Source: Rotaria socialis
Taxonomy: Eukaryota > Rotifera > Eurotatoria > Philodinida > Philodinidae
Length of the DNA: 64,000 nucleotides
Assembly: GCA_905331475.1 (NCBI GenBank)
Contig: CAJNYU010003810.1
Coordinates: 64,818-128,817, forward strand
Direction of reading: 5' to 3'
Position numbers and translations under genes: made by a program. A model generated the notes under the pieces. That model ran no database searches. It saw only the letters and a list, made by a program, of their open reading frames with translations, and was not told the origin of the DNA. Shown one piece after another: positions 9,407-19,328 of this stretch (the stretch's first letter is position 1; the number at the start of each line of letters is the position of its first letter).

Positions 9407-11768
9407 TTTTAACGTCTGTAATACGAAGTGATTATAAATCAATGTCTATCCATATGACGTTTCACGTTATCTGGAACGAGATAATTGTATTCTTGTTTAT
9501 AAGAAAATACGAAACCGTTAATAGGGAAGTGAGAAACATAATAGCATTGGAAAAAAAATCCCTCATCGATAATATATTTATTTCTCTGTGAAAATAATCA
9601 ATCTGTCGTAGAGTAAAGAATTATTATTATGCATGATTTACTTATTTTTTAATAAAATATGTTTTATTTGTGAATCACAGTCGTCATATAAGCATCAAAC
9701 ATTTTATGCTTAGTGGTGGCGTTTAAACCAACGGAAAGAAAAAGAAATTCTATATTTATGTTATCAGCTAGCGTACTCTATTCCCTTTCAGCAGATAATT
9801 ATTTGGTTCATTTGGCTATTCTAATATATTCAATGATGGTAGAAAAGCTAATAAGAAATTCAAATATAAGCCATTCTGAAATATGATTTAGATTTGCTGA
9901 AATGTAGCTGTGCTTCAGATAATAGCTTTATCAAAGCCAATCGGGTTCTGTTGGAAAAAGTAATACTCGTCTTGTTGGATGCATTAACGACAAGTATCGA
10001 CTTTTCTTTCCTGAGTATATTATCGCTCGATATGTATACAATCGTTCAGTGGTTCTAAACAACAAACATATTTATAAACAAGGAAATAAACAGAAGTCGA
10101 TGATAGATTCCATAGCTAATATGTTATGGAAATCAATAGATCGAATTTGAATAGACAGTGATAATGCATTATGAAAGTTTATCGATATTTTTCTATACCA
10201 AAAATCAGTGCTAAAGTAGATGAGGATTTTAAAGTGATTTATATTACTCGTTATTATTAAGGTGTTATGTAGGTAAAAAAAAGTTCGATAGAATATTGTT
10301 AAAAGGACATCTTAATAATTTTTCGTATTCTCATTTCTTTATGTATTAGGGTTAACTTTCGATTTTTCAGTATGGATGCATTACACTGAAAAAAAACAGT
10401 TTTCCAGGCTCTTGGCAAGTATTTTGAAATCGCCTAAGGTCCATACGAACTCTTTAAGAAAGTTTTGATTTCTTTACAGATGAAGTTTCGTGTGTTACTT
10501 TTTTTCCAGTGTAGGAACAGTATTATACTGCCAATGATTTTATGTCTACGTCTGACTTGAATCATCATGAGCGATTAACTAGGTTATGTAACATATATCT
10601 AAAAGCGTCAAGGATAATATCATCCTGGATAAATCTCTAAAGGATGTTTATTTTTGATCAATCATTCGATAGTATGCTGATTATTCTGAGATATACATTC
10701 TACTCTTGAGGCTATTAACGATGTGCATGAAAAATACCAAATTCTAGCGAATAAATCATGGTATTGAATCAATTGGTAAGCAACTATATTATAAATAGTT
10801 CCAATTTTCAATGTCTTGAAACCGAACAAAACAAATCCTGCTTCGCTATATAGATGTCCACGTTCATACTTGTTGCTCACTCGATGGGTATACTTTTCGC
10901 AATCCTATTTCTAAAGCCATTTTTTGGAGAATTCGATTTTCAAGATTTTGTACGTACTTGCTAAGGATTGACTAAAGATATATGAATGCATCACATATTA
11001 CTTTCTCCGTATCAACACATAATATATTGCTTTGCTGACGTATATATTTTTCTCTATTGTCTGGTTCATGTCAATCTAATGCATCGCATAATAAATTTGT
11101 CCTTTTCTGTCATAGATTTCAGTGACTTTCTTCTCGATTGTTGTCATTCAATATAGATACACGTAAATGCATCTTCTCCTCTGTAAGTGCTCTCTGCTCT
11201 GTTGTTCTACGTTAATAAATTGATTGTTTTACACATTATATTTAAAAATCGATTAATTGAAATATTTTGAGGAATGACAACACAATTCTGTCATTAATTT
11301 TATTTGACAAACAAGTTACTGCAAGTCCAACAGGAGATTTCACGTTTCTTCAATGGGAAAAAGCATAATCATTAGCGACATCTTTTGATGTTGAATTTCA
11401 TCATAACATCTTCTACGATTGACAAATCGTTCTTCTCCGTACATTTTCTTCTTCTTCTTCTTCTGTTTGTTATCGTTTCTTACATTTAATTTTTCTTGAT
11501 CAACAAACAATAAGAAACGATTGGAAAAAATCTATTGAATTAATATTATATACTTTAAATCGTCTTATTTTTTATTCTACAGAAAATATTCATTATTAAA
11601 TTAATAATCTATTCAGATTCTACTTGTATTCTCCTAAATAATTTTACATGGATTTTTCGCCTGCATTTAGTGATGTTCATTCACATCAAGTCTGTTGTTC
11701 ATTAATCTTGATTTTTGTTTTCTATTTCTAAACACATCTTTATTTAGAGTGATTTACATTCATCCCCA
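9407..11768. other. divergent intergenic region, rab8 / TBP
   Basis: 2.4 kb between the divergent rab8 and TBP start codons. It should hold both promoters, but I see no convincing TATA box. It contains one small Tc1/mariner-like MITE (10384-10511). A short minus-strand frame at 10662-10880 has no recognisable features. TTTATTTAG at about 11738-11746 is a strong splice acceptor, 22 nt before the TBP ATG. Confidence 0.45.
10384..10511. mobile_element. short Tc1/mariner-like MITE
   Basis: The 128-bp element has ends CACTGAAAAAAAA (left) and, as reverse complement of the right end, CACTGGAAAAAAA, and is flanked on both sides by TA. CACTG-type ends with a TA duplication are typical of Tc1/mariner derivatives. 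The interior has no coding capacity. Confidence 0.55.
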
Positions 11769-13209
11769 ATGTCTTTACCACCGTCAGCAACACCACGCAG
11801 TGTTGCACCAAAAGAAGAGTCATATACAGTAAACATGGATACATTAACACATCAATATCCACCATTGAGTTCGAGAATAACAACAAACATGGGTCCACCA
11901 CCGTCTGTTTCATCCTATCATCCAAATTCCGTTGCACCATCAACACCATTTTCAGCAGCAACACCATATACGCCACGGCCAGCTGATGTTTCGCATTTAC
12001 AACCAAGTTTACAGTAAATAAAAAGAATCTATTGAATTCTTTTCTCCTATGAATATAAATCTATTTTAGAAATATTGTATCAACAGTTAACCTTGGTTGT
12101 CCATTAGATTTAAAACGTATTGCATTACAAGCTCGTAATGCTGAATATAATCCAAAACGTTTCGCTGCTGTCATTATGCGTATTCGAAATCCACGTACAA
12201 CAGCATTAATATTTGGTTCAGGAAAAATGGTTTGTACTGGCGCTAAAAGTGAAGAAGACTCATTACAAGCTGCACGACGATATGCTCGAGTCATACAAAA
12301 ACTTGGTTTTCCTGTATGATGCTTATTTTAAGATGTTGTTGCTATAAAAAAACAAAATTTTTATTTTTAGGCTAAATTTCGAGATTTTAAAATTCAAAAT
12401 ATGGTTGGCAGCGTTGATGTTAAATTTCCTATTCGATTGGAAGCACTTGTATTAAAACATTATCAATTTTGCAGGTATTATCCTATGCAAATAATGTTTT
12501 GCACAAAGTATTCATTCATTTTTCGGTCACGTGAAAGTCATCCGAAAGTTTTCGCTCTATCCACATATAGATTTTGTTTTCACGAAATATGATGGTGGGA
12601 AACTTTAGCAGAATTAATTTCTCTAGAATACGGTATTGACAAATATCTACTAGTAAAAGTATAAGTTTCATTTTTGGTAAACTGTTTTGCATTTCATAGG
12701 TTTCATACTATTTCAAATTGTTTGCTCCATCGAACGTAAAGATTGTTCTCTTGTATTTATATAAAAAATCGTTGTACACGTTGGAAGATGCCGTAGAAGA
12801 TTAGCTTTTTGTAGTATAGAAGAAATTCTCTCCGTTAATCGAAGATTGTCTGTAAATTTTTCCTTTATTCCGAGATCGAGAATAACTTGTTGCCGAAAAA
12901 TGAATGAACATTTGGTAGGCAGATTTACGTATTCAATGTTCTATATAAGCAAATCTTTGTATTCAACTTTAGTTATGAACCAGAATTATTTCCTGGTTTA
13001 ATCTATCGAATGATGCAACCAAAAATTGTATTACTCATTTTTGTTTCTGGCAAAGTCGTATTAACTGGTATGAGGCAACAACGAATTTTCTTTTTGAATT
13101 ATGTTGAAAGTTGTTTTTCTCTTGATATTTTCTAGGAGCAAAAGTTCGACGAGAAATTCATGAAGCATTTGAACGTATTTATCCAATACTCAAAGGCTTT
13201 CGCAAATAA
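11769..13209 (+). CDS. TBP: TATA-box-binding protein
   Basis: Five exons (11769-12013, 12070-12313, 12371-12474, 12973-13067, 13136-13209) encode 253 residues. The N-terminal ~80 residues are Ser/Thr/Pro-rich, with a TPxTP-like run before the core. The saddle core begins at [10 protein letters not shown] and contains both direct repeats, including [16 protein letters not shown] in the first and [28 protein letters not shown] and YPILKGFRK in the second, all close to animal TBP. It binds promoter DNA in TFIID and the Pol I and Pol III initiation factors. There is no polyglutamine tract. I chose ATG 11769 because an in-frame stop and a strong acceptor lie just upstream; the frame also allows seven residues before this Met if an upstream coding exon exists. 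Intron 3 is 498 bp and contains an inverted repeat. Confidence 0.96.
12511..12908. repeat. inverted-repeat element in TBP intron 3 (putative MITE)
   Basis: The 16-nt word TTCATTCATTTTTCGG at 12511-12526 recurs perfectly as its reverse complement at 12893-12908. The span is 398 bp inside an intron that is otherwise far longer than its neighbours. No clear target duplication was found, so the boundaries are uncertain. Confidence 0.4.
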
Positions 13210-13965
13210 ATTGTTTGTGTGTTGTATAATAATAGCTACGGTGATTTATGTATGTGTGTGTGTACAGAGCTTTCTCTTCATTGCCTGTTTCTTAGTATGC
13301 TATATAAATGTGTGACGACACCATGCAGATTCTGCTTGTCGGCATGTTGTTTTCTTTTTTTATTGATGTTAATAAGGTTAAAGCAAGAGAAGACATAACT
13401 AGATTCGAATTGAATGTTTACTGAACAGACTTCTAAATATATTACTGCAATTTAAAAAAAAACACTATTTTAATTGCTGCAAAATCCAAGGAAATCAAGC
13501 AAGAATTCAATAACTCAGATATTCAATTTTTAATAGTTTAATTTTATTTCTTCATACGAATTGATTGTTCGTTGTGTTAATTTTTGAAGAAAAAAAGAAC
13601 GCTACATTAACAAGTGTCTAGCTATAAAATATTCGACGAAATTAATCATTTTTCAAAAACCTATATTTGGCACATGAACTGTTAGTGTTGCATGAGAAAA
13701 ATATCTTTTCATGTGTAACATGTATCTATAGAATAGATTTTCATTTGGATTATCTTCTATGTTTTTAACACATCGTTTTAAGAATATAATCTCTAGGAAG
13801 TACAGTTAGATAGAAAATGTATTGCATCAACTTTTTGCGTTTGAAATTTCTACACGTCTACATTTCATATAGTAGTTTCTTCATTTTTTTCTTTCTTCTG
13901 TTCTGACACACCAATTGCTTGTGTGTGGTGTAATAGTTGCGATACAATTGGGCAATTTCATATAC
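13210..13965. other. intergenic region TBP / Ro60-like
   Basis: TBP 3' region and upstream region of the next gene. It contains a short (TG)n run near 13250. No gene seen. Confidence 0.4.
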
Positions 13966-13973
13966 TATAAAAG
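13966..13973 (+). promoter_or_regulatory. TATA box of Ro60-like gene
   Basis: TATAAAAG lies about 60 bp upstream of the strong splice donor CAG/GTAAG at 14031/14032. A transcription start near 13995-14000 would give a short non-coding first exon. Its spacing to the coding exon fits a gene with a 5' UTR intron. Confidence 0.5.
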
Positions 13974-14143
13974 CAACGTGCAAACAGTACACAACATCGT
14001 TAGAATAAAAAATAATAAAGCGTCGCTTCAGGTAAGAATTTTTTTTTTGCGTCAGAAGATTTAAGAATGTTTACCTTGATCATATAGATTCGATACTCAG
14101 TTCGTTTGTATTTAACTGAGCCAATTACTTTTTACAAATAAAA

Positions 14144-16203
14144 AGTAAAATATAAAATTAATGTGTGTTATTCATTAAACGTAATATGTTTTCTTTTAGT
14201 GGTACGTAGTCGTGGAACCGCTCGTGGACGGGGTCGTGGTCGAGGTCGAGGCAGTGCTCGAGGTACTAGCCGAGGCAGTGCACGAGGTACTAGCCGAGGC
14301 AGAGGGCGTGGTGCAGCTCGTGGTGGACGTCGGGGAGGTAGTCGAACAGGTTACCAACGACGCTCAAATGCTGATCAACAGCAAGCAACTCCAATTGTTG
14401 ACCTTGATATCAACAATGATCCAAAACCATTTTTTGTCAATGCAAGTGTAACATTAGATCAACATATTCAAGCACAGACAAGCAATTTGCCACGCTATTT
14501 AGCTACACTATTTTCACTTGATTCGAATAGTGTTGAAATAGGCCAAAAAGCTAAAGCTTGTGCACTAGCTGCTGCCTGGTGTCGTCATGACCATAAATTA
14601 GCCAATAATCTCTTGAGACATCGGCGTTTATTTACTCTAACTGAAGTTCTCAAAGCAGTAACCATGCTAGATGCTGCTCGGCAAATTCGTGTTTATGAAA
14701 AAAAACTGAAACGTCTTGAATTGAGCAAAACAAAAACAAAAGCGGTTAAATTAGGAAAAATAAAAAATAACATTGATAATTTAAATAAACTTAAACCAAC
14801 AAGTGGTTCAGCTAGTGGTGCTGTTGCACGACATATTCAACGTTGGACAAAAACATTGACGAAGCAAGAATTAGAATACTTTGCTTTACATATGCCAACG
14901 GAACCATGGAAAAAACTGGCTGATATTGTCCATTTTCATCCAGAAAAGGATTTTCCTGAATTACCATGGTTTCTACCATTCTGTTTTGGTTCACCAGCAC
15001 CAGCTGAAACTATGGTTGCACGTTGTCGAGATATAACAAATGAAAATGTGAATGATTTATTAAAAGAATTTTCTATTCCATATTCACATTTGAAACAATT
15101 TAAAGAGCATTTAAATGAAGCATCGAAAGCTAAAATTGCTGCAAAAGAAGATAAACTCGATACGATTCTATGGTATTATGAAGATCTTCAATGTTCAGCT
15201 GTTGATGAAATTATCAGTGAACGATTACGTGAGGGCGAACAAATTACTTTACCTTATGGTAAATTAATGGAACGTCTTTTACTTTGTCGAATGTTACGAG
15301 ATGGTATATCGTCAACTGCAGGACGATATGGACGCCGCAGTGAAACTCCAGCTGCTTCCAATCAACCATTACATCCGGATAAAGCAAAATTTTATCCAGA
15401 CCTACTGCCAGCAGCACAAGCTCAACTTGAGAAAATCAAACTACCATTAGAATCCCCCGTAGCTGTTATTGGTGATGCGTCAGGTTCAATGGAAGTTGCT
15501 ATTCGTACGGCAACTATTCTTTCGTCACTATTGACGGCAATTTGTTCCGCTAAACTTAACTTCTTCAATGATAAAGTATTCGAAGCAGCTTTTGTCCCGA
15601 AAACTCTTGAAGATGTTCTCTCATTAGCGCTTGTAACAAAAGCTGATGGATCAACAGCAAATGCTGCTGGCCTTGTACCATATTATGATGCTAAAGAAGT
15701 CATCAAAACATTTGTTATGGTTACAGACGAAGAAGAAAATGCTAATGGTACGATAGCTGACGGCTCATCAATGCGATTTTTCGAACTATTTATGAAATAT
15801 CGTGCTGAAGTTTATCCAGCTAAGCTTGTATTTATTTCTTTTCTTTCTCATCAGCATGCTCAAGGTGAAATGTATTCCCAATTTCAAAATGCAAACGTAC
15901 CGGATGTTCTTCAAGTAAGGATATCAAATGAAATATGAACTGTTATTTTTATTGAATTATTTTCTTCTGTTTTGTTTTTAGTTTAAATTCAATCGTGAAC
16001 GCCCTGATCTAACCAAAATCGATAATTTACTTGGTGTTTTATCAACAGGTTCTTCAGCTTCATTTGATACTAATCTCGAACCATTACAAGCAGAATTTCA
16101 ACAAAATGGTATTGAAGCTGTCATAACACGATTAATTGAAAAACAAGATGAAAATTCTATGGCAATGGATATTGATATGGGTAAAACAACAGCTGGAAAT
16201 TAA
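14144..16203 (+). CDS. Ro60-like protein: RGG-rich tail, helical TROVE-like region, vWA
   Basis: Predicted 645 residues. The first ~60 residues are RG/RGG repeats, including two tandem copies of a 24-bp unit encoding RGSARGTS: an RNA-binding, methylatable tail. A helical region (about 85-410) follows, with the phrase EPWKKLADIVHFHP reminiscent of the TROVE repeats of Ro60. The C-terminal von Willebrand A domain has a MIDAS motif, DASGS (426-430). Its later elements (VMVTDEE...; YPAKLVFISF) line up in order with the Ro60 vWA domain (TDNE, PAKL). Ro60 binds misfolded non-coding RNA and Y RNA; this function is inferred from architecture only. Exons: one base at 14144, then 14200-15914 and 15982-16203. 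No ATG opens the large exon in frame. The only in-frame start I can construct is A (14144) joined to TG (14200) across a 55-bp intron. Confidence 0.6.
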
Positions 16204-16241
16204 ATTTTCATCATGCTTTTTTTTTTATAATGAAACCTGCA

Positions 16242-16247
16242 AATAAA
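16242..16247 (+). other. polyadenylation signal AATAAA
   Basis: AATAAA 38 nt after the Ro60-like stop. Confidence 0.5.
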
Positions 16248-16636
16248 GTTTAAAAAATAGTTTTTGACGCATGAAAAGATATTTTTATAGCGATACTTTA
16301 AATCATGAGTAGAAATTATGATAATTTGTTAGGCATCTTAATTTTAAAAGAATATCAATGTCATAGAGCTTGATGGATGTTTTGGTAATAGAATATCAAT
16401 ATCTGATATCGTATAAATCGGTAGGAATGCATACTTTCAATATTTATCTTTTAAATATTAGGAACCTATTAGACACGAATCAAATCAGATAATCTACTAA
16501 AATGAAATCCATTTCCTGTAGATTACTTTTTTTCGTGGATTTATATCTCTAAAACAAAACGTGAAAAATGATTTCGGGTACATTCTAATTGCGACATCTT
16601 TTCGTGATCAAACTCTTCCGATACTACTACCGTGTG

Positions 16637-17023
16637 GTAAATTCCAGTTTCGCCGACGATTATTTTCGCCGAATAAAAATCTTGACCGAAAAATATCGAA
16701 TCAAATTTGATCCATTCTAGATATAGAATTTTATCCTAACTAACTACTTTAATAGTGACTTGATTAATTAACCCCATCTGACTTGGTAACCAAGTCAATT
16801 ATATCTGTTGCCCTGTTTAAACAGATCCCAACAGGTGTAGATGTGAGTGTGGGTATGTGCGTGGGTTATCAACTCAGATGGTTACCAAGTCAGATGGGGT
16901 TAATTAATCAAGTCCCTATTAAAGTAGTTAGCTAGGATAAAGTTCTATATCTATGTAGAATGGATCAAATTTGATTCGATATTTTTCGGTCAAGATTTTT
17001 ATTCGGCGAAGTTGTACTAATTC
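16637..17023. mobile_element. foldback element with long inverted arms (MULE-like)
   Basis: Two arms of about 127-131 bp (16665-16791 and 16880-17010) are near-perfect reverse complements, separated by an ~88-bp spacer rich in GTGTGGG-like words. Each arm runs from TTCGCCGAATAAAAATC through AATATCGAATC to TGACTTGGTAACC. The whole is bracketed by a 10-bp direct repeat, CTACCGTGTG, at 16627-16636 and 17024-17033. Long arms plus a 9-11 bp target duplication are typical of Mutator-like non-autonomous elements, but no transposase is present to confirm this. If transcribed it would form a very stable hairpin. Confidence 0.7.
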
Positions 17024-17033
17024 CTACCGTGTG

Positions 17034-18026
17034 ACACATGAGTCTGACACATTTTAAATTATCGTGTAGAAGCTTGCGTACTCGGAATTCGATGGCTACC
17101 GAGAGGCTCAAAATCGGCACAGAACGAGCGAAAAAATGTATATTAAGTTTGATGTTTACCTATGTTTTGTGCTGTATCTCATAGATTGACGTTTGAAGTA
17201 GGGAAGACAAACAATGTTATAGACATGAAACGAAGAGGGAAACTTTTCTGCGCGATTATCATAATGGTGCATTTTGCTTCTTTAATGTAATTTATCTTCT
17301 CTATGCATTGTCAATTATTAGGGACACAATTATTCAAAGAATGAGAGCAGATAAGATCGTTTTGTGCCTCCCCCCCCCCATATTTGAATTATTTCTATCA
17401 GATATAAATTAAGGACCGTTCCCGATCACTTTTTCTAATTTTATTCTCAGAAGAAAGGTATTGACGATTTTGTTTTGTGTGGAGTATACTCCACACACAT
17501 CATCAAAGCACAAAATTTGTTTTTTTCACGAACTAATGTCAGAGGTAATCGTAGGTTTCAAGGCATCGATTATGAATATTACAATTAGTGGATACAACAG
17601 CTCTCAGGTCTAAGTTCAGATCAAATGAGCTCTGAAAATTCTTCTATTCCTTATAATGTCCGAATCACTCCCCATGCCCTATTTTTCATTGTTCAAGCCC
17701 TTATAGAATAACTACACAATACAATTTAGTGAAAAATATTTATAGCTAACTCACAAATATGAGTTCTCCATTATTTTGAACATTTTTTGCACCGGAAACG
17801 TAACTTACGGTCGAAATTTGACGTCGAGTCTGAAACTGGTATACTTCGAAAACGGTCAATTTTTGTCACCAAACTCCATGTTTTTATCTAAATCGTTCCT
17901 TTCTTCGGCGTTAAAGGTTCAGATTCGCCAAATACGCGATATTTTGGGTTAGAAAACATATTTCCTACTAAATTTTGTCTCGTACACTGTAAACTAGAAA
18001 ATTACTTGTAGAATTTAATCAAGGAT
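17034..18026. other. intergenic, no gene seen
   Basis: No exon-like frame. It contains a C-run near 17370 and a 20-bp perfect palindrome, GTGTGGAGTATACTCCACAC, at 17477-17496. Confidence 0.4.
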
Positions 18027-18163
18027 ATTCCAGGAATGCCTATATGAATTCACCGATGAATTTTTAAATTCTTGAAAATAAGATATTCAAAAGATAAAAA
18101 AATATGAACTTCGATTTTCTAATTGGAAAATCGAGAGTGAATTCATATAGGCATTCCTAGAAT
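18027..18163. repeat. short inverted-repeat element
   Basis: A 22-nt perfect inverted repeat (18032-18053 and 18137-18158; core AATGCCTATATGAATTCAC) extends with two mismatches to about 27 nt per arm. The 83-bp spacer contains a further small hairpin, CGATTTT...AAAATCG. The size and structure fit a tiny MITE, but no target duplication is clear. Confidence 0.5.
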
Positions 18164-19328
18164 TTCGGATTCGATATAACAATTGGAATATATTCTAAAA
18201 ACTAGAAAGTCGAAATTGATTTTCTCGTCATCATGAAGCATTTCATCCTTGATGATGGAAATAAAATCAAATGCAACATAAACAAATATATCAAAATGAA
18301 ATAAAATTATAAATGAAATAACATACCATATGAAAAAATAAAATAGCAAGCATTGCAGACTAAAACAAAAATAAAAAACCAAACAAAAAATATAACAGAA
18401 TTGAAGCTACAATAAAATAGAAACTAAAATAGATCAATAATTAACATAAAATAAGAACTAAAAAAGGAAAAGGAAAAAGGAAATAAAAACCAAAATAAAA
18501 TGAAAAAAAGAGATTTGACAACTCCTAATAGCGAGTTCAAGAAAATAATGAATGTTTAAGATTATACCTACTGACTTATATACTAAGACAGGACAATGAC
18601 TAAGCGACGGTCTTGGTTTCGACAATCTTGGAAGAAATAGAATCAATTTTTTCGTTTTTAAAAATTCTCAATCGATTTTCTATTAAATCAGAACTTATTT
18701 TCAATTGGCCTGAAATCTATGGGGGATTTTCCACTTTACAGAAAATGGTTTCTTTTGAAATTCAAATTGAATTTCTATAAATGGGAAAATCAAGCATTTT
18801 CAATTTGTTCAAAATTCAATGAATAAATCATAAAGCTTTAAAAATGCTTCAGCTTATTTGAGATCGATTTTCCAATTTATAGAATTTGGAAACAAATTAC
18901 AGTGTATAACAGTGGCAGTAATACGGCTGTATGTTTTATAGAATACGATTATATTACGCCAGCTTTACGAGGTTTTACGGCTGATATACGGTGTCCATGT
19001 ATAATCGTAATACTGTCCCTATTGGAACGCCTTAATTCGGCTTAAAACGGCCGTTTTACGACGGAATACGATACAAAAACGACAGTTTACGGTAATGTTA
19101 CGCCGGTTTACGGTGGTCCGCTTTGATCGACCTGAGTTCCCAGCACCCACACTTGCTATGTTGTGTTTATGTGTAGACCCGCGTATGTTCGCCTTTCATC
19201 ACACCCACACATCCACACCCACGAAAGTCTAAGGGAGTTTTTTTACTATTTATTTTCATGATTTCAAACGAATGTAGGATTAAAAATATTAAATCAGCCA
19301 AAATGTTTTTTTAATTTTATGTTTTAAT
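18164..19328. other. intergenic: A-rich low complexity, then TACG/CpG-rich block
   Basis: 18164-18900 is strongly A-rich on the plus strand and low in complexity. 18915-19115 is compositionally different: at least eleven TACG words in about 200 bp, in TTTACGG, TTACGCC and AATACG contexts, with many CpG. 19140-19225 holds several ACCCACAC-type words. No open frame of note. The eIF5B stop codon lies at 19329. Confidence 0.45.

Noticed and set aside
10662..10880. 72-codon minus frame in the rab8/TBP intergenic region
   Set aside because: No domain, no splice context; length is within chance for this base composition.
14212..14451. Overlapping plus frame with Val/Glu/Ala repeats
   Set aside because: Shadow of the RGG-coding repeats in another frame.
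19140..19225. Several CCCACA-like words, possibly interstitial telomeric repeat
   Set aside because: Only three to four copies, not in tandem; bdelloid telomere identity of this motif cannot be confirmed here.
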